Positions 36,357-45,356 of a stretch of 64,000 nt of DNA are shown here, piece after piece (position 1 is the first letter of the stretch; each line of letters starts with the position of its first letter). Source of the DNA: Thiotrichales bacterium (GTDB taxonomy: Bacteria; Pseudomonadota; Gammaproteobacteria; Beggiatoales; Beggiatoaceae). Made by a program: the position numbers and the translations under genes. The notes under the pieces were generated by a model. The model made no database searches, was not told the DNA's origin, and saw only the letters and a list, made by a program, of their open reading frames with translations. The stretch lies in contig JADGDE010000002.1 of NCBI GenBank assembly GCA_016745035.1, positions 433-64,432 of the forward strand, read 5' to 3'.

Positions 36357-38639
36357 GTGATTAAATTTTGGCGTATATCAATTGGTTTGTGCTTGCTGTT
36401 TAGCCATGCCTTAGCCGTTGCGCAATCTTTTACTATTTCCGACATTGAAATCACTGGGTTACAGCGCGTCTCTGTGGGGACGGTATTCAATTATTTGCCG
36501 GTTAAAACCGGGGAACAATTTGATGTCCAAAAAGGACAAGCAGCGATTCGGGCTTTGTATAAAACTGGGCTATTTCATGATGTCGGTTTAGCACGTAAAG
36601 CTGATGTTTTGATTATTGATGTCCGTGAGCGCCCAACGATCAGTAAAATTTCTTATGAAGGTAATAAGGAACTCGACAGTGATGAATTAGGTGAATCACT
36701 CAAAGCGGTCGGTTTTGCGATGGGACGCGTGTTCAAAAAAGCCTTACTCGAGCAAGTTGAGCAAGAATTACAGCGTTTATATTTCAGTCAAGGGCGCTAT
36801 TCAGCCCGTATCGAAACCACCGTTACCCCACAAGAACGTAACCGTGTACACATCCATTTCGATATTATCGAAGGTGCTGTCGCTAAAATTCGCCAAATTA
36901 ATATCATCGGCAACCAAGCCTTTAGTGATAAAACCTTATTAAAACAGTTTGAGTTGGGGATTAAACCTTGGTATTTATTGTTCAGTAAGCGCGACCAGTA
37001 TGTGAAATCTAAGCTGCGCGGTGACTTGGAAAAACTCAAAGCTTATTATCTGGATCGGGGTTATTTGAATTTCAGTATCGAATCACCTCAAGTAGAAATC
37101 AGCCCAGATAAAAGTGCGATGTATATCACCGTCAATATCAGCGAAGGGGATAAGTATCAGTTTAGTGCGGTTAAAGTTGAGGGCAATCTGATTTTGTCTG
37201 AAGAAGAGTTACACAAACAAATTGATATTAAACCCAGCGAATATTTCTCGCGTAAAAAAGTCGTTGCAACCACAGAGGCATTGATTGAGCGCTTGGGTGA
37301 TGAAGGCTATATCTTTGCTAACGTCAACGCCATTCCAGATATTAATGAAGCTGAAAAACAAGTTAAATTAACTTTCTTTATCGACCCCGGTCGCAAAGTG
37401 TATGTCAACCGAGTTAATTTTGCTGGCAATCAAAAAACCCGTGATGAGGTGTTGCGCCGCGAATTACGACAAATGGAAGCCGGCTGGGCATCAACAGCCA
37501 AAATCAGCCGCTCCCGTACCCGTTTGCAACGTTTGAATTTCTTTGAAAATGTCGAAGTAGAAACCCCAGCAACGCCTGGTACTGATGACCAAGTTGATGT
37601 CAATTATACTGTCAGCGAACGCCCCTCAGGTAATTTAATGGCAGGCTTGGGTTATTCGCAAACTCAAGGGGTGTTATTTAATTTCAATATTACCCAAGAC
37701 AATTTCCTTGGCTCAGGAAAGAAAGTCGGCATGGAGTTTAGTAACAGTGATGTTAATACTGTTTACAGTCTGACCTATAACGACCCCTATTTTACTATTG
37801 ATGGCATTAGCCAGGGCTTTAGTTTGTATTACCGTGAAACCGACGCGGGTGAAGCTAACTTGAGTCGTTATGCTTTAGATGTGATTGGTGCTAACCTCAA
37901 TTTCGGGATGCCGATTAATGAATATGACAGCATCAATTTTGGGATTGAACCACAACAAACCACGCTGAAAGCCACGACTTATAGTGCTCAAGATGTGTTT
38001 AATTATATTGAAAATAATGGTGATACTTATCAAAGCTTGAAACTAACCGGGCGCTGGGCGCATGATACCCGCGACCGGATACTGTTCCCAACCAAAGGGG
38101 TGTTACAATCCTTCAGTGCTGAAGTCAGCGCACCTGTGGGCGATTTGCATTACTACAAACTTAATTATCGCCAAAGCTGGTATTTACCCTTATGGCGCGA
38201 TTACACCTTTGCCTTAAAAACTAACTTGGGTTATGCCGACAATTATGGTGACAGTAAAGAATTCCCTTTCTTTGAACACTATACTGCTGGTGGTCCTAGC
38301 ACAGTGCGTGGCTTCAAAGAAAACACCTTAGGTCCTCGGGATGAAAATAATAATCCTTGGGGTGGTAAGTTGAAAGTGGTTGGTAACTTAGAATTTTTCT
38401 TCCCACCGCCGTTTTTAAGTGAAAATAAATCCTTGCGTATGAGTACTTTTATCGATATAGGCAATGTTTACCCTAGCCAAAGTGACTTTGATGCGGCAGA
38501 ATTGCGTTATTCTACTGGACTTGCCCTAGGTTGGTTCTCACCTTTAGGCGCATTAAATTTCAGCTTGTCAAAACCGCTTAATGATAAAGATGGCGATGAC
38601 ACGCAAGTATTTCAATTTAGCCTCGGTGCCAGTTTCTAA
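36357..38639 (+). CDS. bamA: BamA outer-membrane protein assembly factor
   Basis: 760 residues. GTG start with AAAGGA 6 nt upstream and a signal peptide (MIKFWRISIGLCLLFSHALAVAQ-S). Five POTRA domains fill about 22-420 (repeats beginning FTISDIEITGLQRV, ISKISYEGNKELD, KIRQINIIGNQAF, FSAVKVEGNLILS and YVNRVNFAGNQKT). The C-terminal 16-strand barrel contains the conserved VRGF motif in loop 6 (STVRGFKENTLGPR) and ends in Phe. It is the essential core of the BAM complex and lies 26 bp after rseP. Confidence 0.97.
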   Translation: MIKFWRISIGLCLLFSHALAVAQSFTISDIEITGLQRVSVGTVFNYLPVKTGEQFDVQKGQAAIRALYKTGLFHDVGLARKADVLIIDVRERPTISKISYEGNKELDSDELGESLKAVGFAMGRVFKKALLEQVEQELQRLYFSQGRYSARIETTVTPQERNRVHIHFDIIEGAVAKIRQINIIGNQAFSDKTLLKQFELGIKPWYLLFSKRDQYVKSKLRGDLEKLKAYYLDRGYLNFSIESPQVEISPDKSAMYITVNISEGDKYQFSAVKVEGNLILSEEELHKQIDIKPSEYFSRKKVVATTEALIERLGDEGYIFANVNAIPDINEAEKQVKLTFFIDPGRKVYVNRVNFAGNQKTRDEVLRRELRQMEAGWASTAKISRSRTRLQRLNFFENVEVETPATPGTDDQVDVNYTVSERPSGNLMAGLGYSQTQGVLFNFNITQDNFLGSGKKVGMEFSNSDVNTVYSLTYNDPYFTIDGISQGFSLYYRETDAGEANLSRYALDVIGANLNFGMPINEYDSINFGIEPQQTTLKATTYSAQDVFNYIENNGDTYQSLKLTGRWAHDTRDRILFPTKGVLQSFSAEVSAPVGDLHYYKLNYRQSWYLPLWRDYTFALKTNLGYADNYGDSKEFPFFEHYTAGGPSTVRGFKENTLGPRDENNNPWGGKLKVVGNLEFFFPPPFLSENKSLRMSTFIDIGNVYPSQSDFDAAELRYSTGLALGWFSPLGALNFSLSKPLNDKDGDDTQVFQFSLGASF

Positions 38640-38702
38640 ACATTCGGCAAGACTAAACCTGCGGCGCTTGCCGCATCAAACAATGACATAATGGAGTGTA
38701 CT

Positions 38703-39206
38703 TTGAAAAAATTAATGATTTTATCGCTCAGCGCCTTATTGTACGGGCTGATGAGTCCGGGCTTGTATGCCGCTGATGTACGCATTGGTTTTGTCAATGT
38801 GCTAAAAGTGCTTGATAAAGCCCCCCAAGCTAAAAGTGCCGATAGTCGCTTGAAAAAAGAATTTGAACCCAGAGAGCGTAGTATCGCTAGCGTCGAAGAA
38901 AAATTACGCCAAGATGAGGAAAAACTGCGTAAAGAAGAAGATATTATGAGTGCGGCTGAAGCGCGCAACTTAAGCAAAGATATCCGTGATAAACGCCGTG
39001 AACTGGATCGCGAAAAAGAAGACTTCCAAGATGATTTTAATATTCGTCGCAGTGAAGAAATCAATCGCTTACAAAAACAAATCCTCAAAGCCATTGTCAG
39101 CTTAGCTGAGGAAAAAGGCTATGATTTGGTTGTCGGTGAAGGCGTAATTTATGCCAGTAAACGCATTGATATTACCCAACAAATTTTAGATCGTCTTAGC
39201 AAATAA
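38703..39206 (+). CDS. skp: Skp/OmpH periplasmic chaperone
   Basis: About 167 residues. I prefer the TTG at 38703 because GGAG lies 6 nt upstream and it gives a clean signal peptide (MKKLMILSLSALLYGLMSPGLYA-A). An ATG at 38691 adds four residues. The mature part starts VRIGFVNVLKVLDKAPQA and continues as a long charged coiled coil, the tentacles of the Skp trimer, to KRIDITQQILDRL. It escorts unfolded outer-membrane proteins to BamA, encoded just upstream. Confidence 0.93.
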   Translation: MKKLMILSLSALLYGLMSPGLYAADVRIGFVNVLKVLDKAPQAKSADSRLKKEFEPRERSIASVEEKLRQDEEKLRKEEDIMSAAEARNLSKDIRDKRRELDREKEDFQDDFNIRRSEEINRLQKQILKAIVSLAEEKGYDLVVGEGVIYASKRIDITQQILDRLSK

Positions 39207-39327
39207 AACCGTGCATCAATAAAAAACCGCACAACATAAGACGATTTTGTTCTTAATTCGACTCACACAAACGGTCACAAGAACAATACGAGTGTCATGA
39301 CACCACTTAGCACTCAAAATTAAGCAA

Positions 39328-39355
39328 GGTCAAACAAGTTTGTACTTGTTTGACC
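39328..39355 (+). other. Strong hairpin between skp and lpxD
   Basis: GGTCAAACAAGT and ACTTGTTTGACC form a perfect 12-bp stem with a TTGT tetraloop in the 197-bp skp-lpxD gap. No T run follows, so it is not a standard terminator. A nearby 12-bp palindrome GTGTCATGACAC (39292-39303) adds to the structure. Possible processing or attenuation element. Confidence 0.6.
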
Positions 39356-39403
39356 TGCTAGCACAACACAATAACGATAACAGGTTCTTAAACCATACCA
39401 CTG

Positions 39404-40441
39404 ATGATGGATAACAATAATTGGACATTGGGAGATTTGGCAGGGGGGATTGGTGCCAAACTTTCAGATCCAAATCAATCTAACACCCCAATACAGCGTG
39501 TTGCTGTGCTAAGTGATGCTGGCACGGCAGAGATTAGTTTTTTTGTTAATCGACAATATAAAAAAGACTTAGAAACCACGCAAGCAACAGCTGTCATTTT
39601 AGCCCCAGCGGATGCAGAAAATTGCCCTGTTGCTTGCCTGATTATGGATAACCCTTATTTAGGTTATGCCAAAGCAGCTCGCTTACTTAATCCTATCCCA
39701 AATCACCCTAAAGGGATTCATCCCAGTGCTTGGGTTAGTCCTGATGCTCAAGTCGATAGCAGTGCTTGTATCAGCGCGCAAGCGGTGGTTGAAGCAGGTG
39801 CAACTATTGAAGCTGGGGCTTATATTGGCGCAGGAACCGTGATTGAGTCCGGTGCTTATATTGGTAAAAATTGTTATTTACATGCGCGAATTACCATTGC
39901 CCACGACTCACAACTCGGTGAGCGGGTAATTATTCAATCCGGCAGCGTCATCGGTTCTGATGGCTTTGGTCTTGCTAATGACAAAGGTGCATGGCTTAAA
40001 ATCCCTCAACTTGGCAAAGTCATTATCGGTGATGATGTTGAGATTGGCGCAAATACCACCATAGATAGAGGGGCTTTGGGTGATACCGTGCTCGGAAATG
40101 GGGTAAAACTGGATAATCAAATTCAGATTGCGCATAATGTCCACGTCGGTGAGCACACCGCGATTGCAGGTTGTGTCGGTATCGCTGGCAGCGCCCGTAT
40201 TGGCAAACGTTGCATGATAGGTGGCGGTGTCGGTATGGTTGGACATATCACGATTGCCGATGATGTACATATCACCGGTGGTTCTATCGTTTTACAATCT
40301 ATTAATAAAGCCGGAATTTATTCCTCAGGAACAGCTTTGCAAGAAAGTAAAGCTTGGCATCGCAATTATCGCCGCACAAAACAACTCGATAGCCTGTTTC
40401 AACGGGTTAAGCAACTTGAACAACAAATGGATGTGACATAA
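39404..40441 (+). CDS. lpxD: LpxD, UDP-3-O-acylglucosamine N-acyltransferase
   Basis: 345 residues, the usual length. The N-terminal uridine-binding domain (about 1-100) is followed by left-handed beta-helix hexapeptide repeats (ASACIS, GATIEAGAYIGAGT and so on). The catalytic His region reads QIQIAHNVHVGEHTAIAG, and a C-terminal helix closes the protein. It adds the second (N-linked) hydroxyacyl chain in lipid A synthesis. It starts at tandem ATG codons with no obvious Shine-Dalgarno. Confidence 0.96.
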   Translation: MMDNNNWTLGDLAGGIGAKLSDPNQSNTPIQRVAVLSDAGTAEISFFVNRQYKKDLETTQATAVILAPADAENCPVACLIMDNPYLGYAKAARLLNPIPNHPKGIHPSAWVSPDAQVDSSACISAQAVVEAGATIEAGAYIGAGTVIESGAYIGKNCYLHARITIAHDSQLGERVIIQSGSVIGSDGFGLANDKGAWLKIPQLGKVIIGDDVEIGANTTIDRGALGDTVLGNGVKLDNQIQIAHNVHVGEHTAIAGCVGIAGSARIGKRCMIGGGVGMVGHITIADDVHITGGSIVLQSINKAGIYSSGTALQESKAWHRNYRRTKQLDSLFQRVKQLEQQMDVT

Positions 40442-40543
40442 GAACTGATATGGATAGCTGTGTAATGCAGCGCTAATGATGAGGCATATCAGTTTGGTTA
40501 AAAAAGTGGGCAACACACTTTTAGCAACACGTTAGGAAATTAT

Positions 40544-40996
40544 ATGAATAGTATGGATATACATGAGGTTCTTAATCATTTACCGCACCGCTATCCCTTC
40601 TTATTGATAGATAAGGTTGTGGATTACACAATTGGCGAGCGCCTATTAGCGGTAAAAAACGTCTCTTTCAATGAACCTTTTTTCCAAGGACACTTCCCTA
40701 TACGCCCAGTTATGCCGGGAGTATTGGTGCTTGAAGCGATGGCACAGGCAACAGGGATTTTATCGTTTAAAACTGCTGAGGTACAGCCTGACCAAGATTC
40801 TTTGTATTATCTTGCCAGTATTGATAAAGCTAAATTTAAGCGCCCAGTAGAACCGGGTGATCAACTTCAAATTGAAGTGACATTAGTAAAACGCAGCACG
40901 CGGGGTTTTTGGAAATACACCGCAACTGCGAGTGTTGATGATAAAGTCGTTTGCACCGCTGAATTGATGTGTGCTAACCGAGATGTGCCAAGTTGA
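40544..40996 (+). CDS. fabZ: FabZ, 3-hydroxyacyl-ACP dehydratase
   Basis: 150 residues with the hot-dog fold signature [13 protein letters not shown] and the active-site stretch [20 protein letters not shown] (His and Glu). It dehydrates hydroxyacyl-ACP in fatty acid synthesis and competes with LpxA/LpxD for hydroxyacyl-ACP, hence its usual place between them. AGGAAATT lies before the ATG. Its stop overlaps the TTG start of lpxA by 4 bp, so they are coupled. Confidence 0.96.
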   Translation: MNSMDIHEVLNHLPHRYPFLLIDKVVDYTIGERLLAVKNVSFNEPFFQGHFPIRPVMPGVLVLEAMAQATGILSFKTAEVQPDQDSLYYLASIDKAKFKRPVEPGDQLQIEVTLVKRSTRGFWKYTATASVDDKVVCTAELMCANRDVPS

Positions 40997-41766
40997 TCGA
41001 TTCCCGCGCTATTATTGACCCCACCGCCGAAGTGGATGAAAACGTCAGTATTGGTCCTTTTAGTGTGATTGGTGCGCATGTCAAAATTGGCTCGGGTACA
41101 GAAATAGGTCCTCACGCCGTTATTAAAGGCACAACCACGATTGGTAAAGATAACCATATCTACCAGTTTGTGTCCTTGGGTGAAGATCCGCAAGATAAAA
41201 AATATGCTGGTGAAACCGATACTCGGCTAGAAATTGGCGATGGCAATGAGATCCGCGAATACTGCACCATGAACCGGGGCACAGTGCAAGGCGGCGGGGT
41301 CACGCGCATCGGTAATCACAACTGGATCATGGCCTATACCCATTTTGCCCATGATTGCATTGTTGGTGATCACACGGTTTTTGCTAATGGTTCTTCTTTA
41401 GCCGGACACGTTTTAGTTGAAGACTATGCTATTCTCGGCGGTTTTAGCGGTATTCATCAGTTTTGCGTGGTGGGTCGTTATAGCTTTGTTGCCGCAGGTA
41501 GCATCGTTTTTAAAGATGTGCCACCATTTGTGATGGCAGCGGGCAACAGTGCCACGGCTAATGGGCTTAACCGCGAAGGACTCAAGCGCCACGGCTTTAG
41601 CTCTGAAACCCGTCAAGCTTTACGTCAAGCTTATAAAATTGTTTATCGGCAACAACTGACGGTTCAGTCCGCTTTAGAACAACTTGAAGAACTGGCAGCA
41701 AAAGTACCTGAAGTAGCAGAATTTAGTCAATTTTTACGTCAATCCAACCGTGGCATTATTCGTTAG
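40993..41766 (+). CDS. lpxA: LpxA, UDP-N-acetylglucosamine acyltransferase
   Basis: 257 residues. TTG start within the TTGA overlap with fabZ. Hexapeptide beta-helix ([19 protein letters not shown] ...), the catalytic His region [15 protein letters not shown] and the C-terminal helical domain ([18 protein letters not shown]). It catalyses the first step of lipid A synthesis. lpxB, which commonly follows, is not here; a goose-type lysozyme-like gene lies 9 bp downstream instead. Confidence 0.96.
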   Translation: MIDSRAIIDPTAEVDENVSIGPFSVIGAHVKIGSGTEIGPHAVIKGTTTIGKDNHIYQFVSLGEDPQDKKYAGETDTRLEIGDGNEIREYCTMNRGTVQGGGVTRIGNHNWIMAYTHFAHDCIVGDHTVFANGSSLAGHVLVEDYAILGGFSGIHQFCVVGRYSFVAAGSIVFKDVPPFVMAAGNSATANGLNREGLKRHGFSSETRQALRQAYKIVYRQQLTVQSALEQLEELAAKVPEVAEFSQFLRQSNRGIIR

Positions 41767-41775
41767 GGGAATTCT

Positions 41776-42453
41776 ATGGCATTTTTTAGCTTTTTTAGCC
41801 GTTTGTTTCAGAAAAAACGTGATGAACACGCCAGCAGTGGTGGTGGTATTGTTGTCAGTGCCACACCAAGTACCGCAGGTCCGCAAACCCGTTTTGAAAC
41901 TCAACTGAATAAAAATAACCGCACCTTATTAGACCAATTACAACAAGCCGAACGCTATCGTAGCAGTATCTTAGAAGCCGCTGACATGACCAATTTACCC
42001 GCAGCGGTGATTTGTGGGATTGGTTCACGCGAATCGCATTGGGGACTGGCGTTGCGACCACCGGGCCCTGAGGGACGCGGTGATTATGCCAAACGTCGCC
42101 CGCGTGGTGATAGAACTGGGGTAGAGCCAAATGATGGTGGCGGTTATGGCCGTGGACTGATGCAAATTGACTACGATTGGCATGAATTTGCCCGCACAGG
42201 TAATTGGCAAGATCCCCACGCCAATATTATGTATGCTTGTAAAATTTTGAATAATGCCCGCTTGTTCTTTGATCGTCGTAATGTGCCAGAGGATCAAATG
42301 CTCCGCGCTATTCTCGCAGCCTATAATTCCGGTGCAACGGCGACTTATAGTTGCATCAGTAGCGGTCAAAGTATTGATTGCCGTACCACGGGGCGAGATT
42401 ATTCTAAAGATGTCTTAAATCGGGCTGGTTGGTTTCAATTACACGGCTGGTAA
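41776..42453 (+). CDS. Goose-type lysozyme-like peptidoglycan hydrolase
   Basis: 225 residues. The domain at about 70-225 follows the goose egg-white lysozyme pattern: ICGIGSRESHWG with catalytic Glu86, GGGYGRGLMQIDYDWHEFARTGNW, ILAAYNSGATATYSCI and RDYSKDVLNRAGWFQLHGW at the C-terminus, where goose lysozyme ends in a similar aromatic motif. The N-terminal 50 residues are basic then Gly/Ser-rich (LFQKKRDEHASSGGG) with no signal peptide, so the route to the wall is unclear. It cleaves glycan strands (GH23 relatives). It lies 9 bp after lpxA, probably in the same transcript. A colicin-like, toxin or housekeeping role cannot be told apart. Confidence 0.82.
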   Translation: MAFFSFFSRLFQKKRDEHASSGGGIVVSATPSTAGPQTRFETQLNKNNRTLLDQLQQAERYRSSILEAADMTNLPAAVICGIGSRESHWGLALRPPGPEGRGDYAKRRPRGDRTGVEPNDGGGYGRGLMQIDYDWHEFARTGNWQDPHANIMYACKILNNARLFFDRRNVPEDQMLRAILAAYNSGATATYSCISSGQSIDCRTTGRDYSKDVLNRAGWFQLHGW

Positions 42454-42458
42454 AAAAA

Positions 42459-42484
42459 AATCCTGTTGAAAAACCAACAGGATT
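42459..42484. terminator. Hairpin after the lysozyme-like gene
   Basis: AATCCTGTTG/CAACAGGATT, a 10-bp stem with a 6-nt loop, lies a few bases after the stop codon. It is preceded by nine A, so the T run is on the minus strand. On the plus strand the hairpin is followed by GATAAAAG. It closes the envelope cluster. Confidence 0.6.
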
Positions 42485-42509
42485 GATAAAAGACTTTTAG
42501 GAAAGCCAC

Positions 42510-42554
42510 TTTGGAGATTGCCTATGCAATGGCTTACTGTATACCACCTCCAAA
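42510..42554 (+). promoter_or_regulatory. Possible structured leader upstream of thiD
   Basis: TTTGGAG (42510-42516) pairs with CTCCAAA (42548-42554), enclosing a second hairpin ATTGC-ctat-GCAAT (42517-42530). It lies about 55 bp before thiD. It does not show TPP riboswitch core sequences (CTGAGA, ACCTGAT, GGATAATGCC). Role unknown. Confidence 0.35.
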
Positions 42555-42608
42555 AAATGATAATTTTTTAAGCTAGCTATTTGGTCTAATCAAACAGATA
42601 AACGGAAT

Positions 42609-43376
42609 ATGTCTATACACCCGCCTGCTGTTTTGGTTTTAGCCGGGCACGACCCTTGTGGTGGTGCTGGTATTCATGCGGATATTGAAGCCATCAAAGC
42701 CCAAGGCGCACATGCGCTGACCGTCATCACCTGTTTGACTCGCCAAGATAGTCGGGGTGTATATGAGCTATTGCCACAAACCACGGCACAAGTTTTAGCA
42801 CAAATAAACACCTTGCTTGCCGATATACCGATTCAAGCGATTAAAATGGGTTTGATTGGCAGCGAAGCCTTAACACTCGCCTTGTATACATGGCTACAGC
42901 AACACAAACCTGCCAATATACCCGTGGTGTTGGATCCTGTTTTGGCCGCAGGTGGTACAGGGAAACTCGGCAACCAAGCCAGTCATCAGGCGCTAAAGCA
43001 ATTACTCACAGCCGTTGACATTATTACCCCCAATAGTGAAGAAGCGCGTCAATTAAGTGGGCAAAACACCTTGCAACAAGCAGCGGCACAACTTCTCAAA
43101 CAAGTTGAAACTGTGGTGATTACGGGCACACATGAACATGAAACTGATGTGGTCAACCGCTGTTATCAGCGCAATAGCCCAGAACAAAACTGGCATTGGC
43201 CGCGCTTAGCAGGGCAATATCACGGCTCTGGCTGCACCTTTGCCTCAGCACTAGCTGGACAATTGGCTACGGGAAAAACACTGATACCTGCTTTAGAAAC
43301 AGCTCAAGAATATACTTGGCAAAGCTTAAAAGAAGGCTATGGCTTAGGACAAGGGCAATGGTTTCCAGCACGATAG
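42609..43376 (+). CDS. thiD: ThiD hydroxymethylpyrimidine/phosphomethylpyrimidine kinase
   Basis: 255 residues. Ribokinase-fold kinase with AGHDPCGGAGIHADIEAIKAQG at the N-terminus, LDPVLAAGGTGKL, DIITPNSEEARQLSG and the C-terminal anion-hole GSGCTFASALAGQLATG. It phosphorylates HMP to HMP-PP for thiamine synthesis. No other thi gene and no TPP riboswitch are nearby. It converges on the permease gene with a 1-bp gap. Confidence 0.93.
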   Translation: MSIHPPAVLVLAGHDPCGGAGIHADIEAIKAQGAHALTVITCLTRQDSRGVYELLPQTTAQVLAQINTLLADIPIQAIKMGLIGSEALTLALYTWLQQHKPANIPVVLDPVLAAGGTGKLGNQASHQALKQLLTAVDIITPNSEEARQLSGQNTLQQAAAQLLKQVETVVITGTHEHETDVVNRCYQRNSPEQNWHWPRLAGQYHGSGCTFASALAGQLATGKTLIPALETAQEYTWQSLKEGYGLGQGQWFPAR

Positions 43377-43377
43377 T

Positions 43378-44139
43378 TTAGCTACGTAATTTATAACCAC
43401 TATCGAGCATAGCGATACATATACCGCTACAAATAGCCAAGGTTATCCCGACCACGGTCAGACTAAGCCAAGGGCTTATATCAGAGACACCCAAAAACCC
43501 ATGGCGAAAACCATCAATCATATAAAAAAATGGATTGTAATGGGATAACTGACTCCAAGGGCTAGGTAAACTATTGATAGAATAAAAGACACCACTTAAA
43601 AAAGATAAGGGTAAAACCACAAAATTTTGAAAAGCAGAAATATGATCCCATTTGTCGGCCCAAATGCTAGCCATTAAGCCTAGCGAACCTAATAGGGCAC
43701 TACCCAAACAAGCAAAGATTAAAATCCACCCAGGAGACACTAAGGGCAAGTCAATAAACCAAATCGCTGCTATCCAAATGCTCAAACCAACCATACAACC
43801 ACGAATAACCGCTGCACCGACATAAGCCAAAAAACATTCCCAACTGGAAAGGGGGGCAAGCAACATAAATAAGACATTGCCATTTTGCCGTGCTTGAAAC
43901 AAACTCGATGAGGTATTAGCGAAGGCATTTTGTAAAACTGCCATCATAATAAGCCCAGGCACTAAAAAGGCATTATAGGGAATATCATGATAAACAGGCA
44001 CATGGTCAGACAAAACCGATGCAAAAACAATAAGGTAAAGTAATACGGTGATCATAGGCGTGAACACAGTTTGCGTGATCACTTTTAAAAAACGCCATAC
44101 TTCTTTTTTAAATAAGGCATAAAGACCATGTTGGTTCAT
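43378..44139 (-). CDS. ABC-2 type transporter permease (YadH-like)
   Basis: About 253 residues from ATG 44139 (AAGGAA 11 nt upstream; a TTG at 44148 gives 256). Six hydrophobic helices, and the ABC-2 signature YHDIPYNAFLVPGLIMMAVLQNAFANTSSSLFQ and LPLSFLSGVFYSINSLP. It resembles E. coli YadH, which works with the ATPase YadG. No ATPase gene is adjacent, so it must pair with a distant subunit. Substrate unknown. Confidence 0.85.
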   Translation of the reverse strand: MNQHGLYALFKKEVWRFLKVITQTVFTPMITVLLYLIVFASVLSDHVPVYHDIPYNAFLVPGLIMMAVLQNAFANTSSSLFQARQNGNVLFMLLAPLSSWECFLAYVGAAVIRGCMVGLSIWIAAIWFIDLPLVSPGWILIFACLGSALLGSLGLMASIWADKWDHISAFQNFVVLPLSFLSGVFYSINSLPSPWSQLSHYNPFFYMIDGFRHGFLGVSDISPWLSLTVVGITLAICSGICIAMLDSGYKLRS

Positions 44140-44203
44140 GCAGGACAATTCCTTTTGTTAGGGCAAGACAGCGGTGCATGATTATAGCTCATTATTGAAA
44201 CGC

Positions 44204-44212
44204 TGTTATAAT
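44204..44212 (+). promoter_or_regulatory. Extended -10 promoter candidate for mlaA
   Basis: TG-T-TATAAT is a perfect extended -10, 127 bp upstream of mlaA. No matching -35. It would give a long 5' untranslated region. Confidence 0.4.
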
Positions 44213-44339
44213 GTGAGTTGAATCAGCATAATGGTCTAAATATGACATTTGGACTTAAAGAAAGTGTCAGCAGCTAGTTTTCCTAACTGTGCGCTACAAC
44301 AAATACCCGTTAAATTGTATATAGTTTAAAGAGATGGTT

Positions 44340-45098
44340 ATGAAAATATTTCAATTAACATCCGCTGTCTTGGCATATAAACGCCTTTATTTATTGCTAC
44401 TGTTATTACTGTCGCAAGTCGCTTGTAACCAAACACGAGGGATAACACCGGATCCACTGCAATCATTTAACCGCAGTGTTTACCAGTTTAACCGCCAAGT
44501 CGATAAAATGGTCTTAAAACCATTGGCACAAGCCTATCGACGTGTTCCAGCCCCAGTACGACAAGGGACGCGTAATGTCATGAACAATATTCACGATGTT
44601 TCTGTGGTCAGTAATGATTTACTACAAGGCAAATTTAAGCAAGCCGGGCGCGATACAGGGCGTTTTTTGCTCAATACCAGCGTCGGTTTTTTAGGTGTGG
44701 TTGATGTTGCCACCCCTTATGGCTTACCCAAAAATAACGAAGACTTTGGGCAAACTTTGGGCGTATGGGGCGTGCCTAGTGGACCTTATCTGATGTTACC
44801 TTTTTTAGGTCCAAGTACTTTGCGCGATACTTTAGCATTGGGCGTGGACACACAACTCGATGGACGCTTACACCTGGCGAATCATTATGGCAAACCGGGG
44901 ATTTATTACGGCGGGCGTGGGCTAGAAGTGCTGGATGTACGCGAAAATCTACTGGATAAAGAAGATCTCATGGAAGCGGCAACAACGGATGAATATGCAT
45001 TTATCCGTAATGCCTATACACAAAGAAGGGAAGCGGCCGTACAGGATGGAGAAGTAGCGCCTGCAGTAGAAGATGATGAATTATTCGATGATCTGTAA
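44340..45098 (+). CDS. mlaA: MlaA (VacJ) outer-membrane lipoprotein
   Basis: About 252 residues from ATG 44340 (AAAGAG 8 nt upstream; another ATG at 44334). Lipoprotein signal (LLLLLLLSQVA-C, Cys29). The MlaA core is clear: DPLQSFNRSVYQFNRQVDK, NNIHDVSVVSNDLLQGK, FGQTLGVWGVPSGPYLMLPFLGPST and the C-terminal DEYAFIRNAYTQRR. It forms the outer-membrane channel that removes phospholipids from the outer leaflet and hands them to MlaC. Other mla genes are elsewhere. The acidic tail (AVEDDELFDDL) is an extension. Confidence 0.93.
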   Translation: MKIFQLTSAVLAYKRLYLLLLLLLSQVACNQTRGITPDPLQSFNRSVYQFNRQVDKMVLKPLAQAYRRVPAPVRQGTRNVMNNIHDVSVVSNDLLQGKFKQAGRDTGRFLLNTSVGFLGVVDVATPYGLPKNNEDFGQTLGVWGVPSGPYLMLPFLGPSTLRDTLALGVDTQLDGRLHLANHYGKPGIYYGGRGLEVLDVRENLLDKEDLMEAATTDEYAFIRNAYTQRREAAVQDGEVAPAVEDDELFDDL

Positions 45099-45143
45099 GT
45101 GCTGATTGGACGGTAACAAAACTCATCACCTAAGTTGCTTAAC

Positions 45144-45356
45144 ATGATGGATAAGATGCTATTACAACAATTAGAACAGAAAGTCGATCAGCTGCTAGAT
45201 GATTGTGAACGCTTGCGCTATGAAAACCAACAACTGCGCGAACAACAAGGGCAGCTCACAACCGAGCGAGATGCCCTGCTGAAAAAAACCAATTTAGCAC
45301 GTAGCCGTATTGAGGCCATGATTGAACGCTTAAAAATACTAGAGTCAGAAGCATGA
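45144..45356 (+). CDS. ZapB-like cell division coiled coil (TIGR02449)
   Basis: About 70 residues, almost entirely coiled coil (MLLQQLEQKVDQLLDDCERL ... RIEAMIERLKILESEA). The TIGR02449 family sits upstream of zapA in many gammaproteobacteria and is thought to work with the Z-ring. Tandem ATG codons at 45144 and 45147. It overlaps zapA by 4 bp. Confidence 0.82.
   Translation: MMDKMLLQQLEQKVDQLLDDCERLRYENQQLREQQGQLTTERDALLKKTNLARSRIEAMIERLKILESEA

Noticed and set aside
42485..42608. TPP riboswitch upstream of thiD
   Set aside because: The conserved TPP core sequences are not present.
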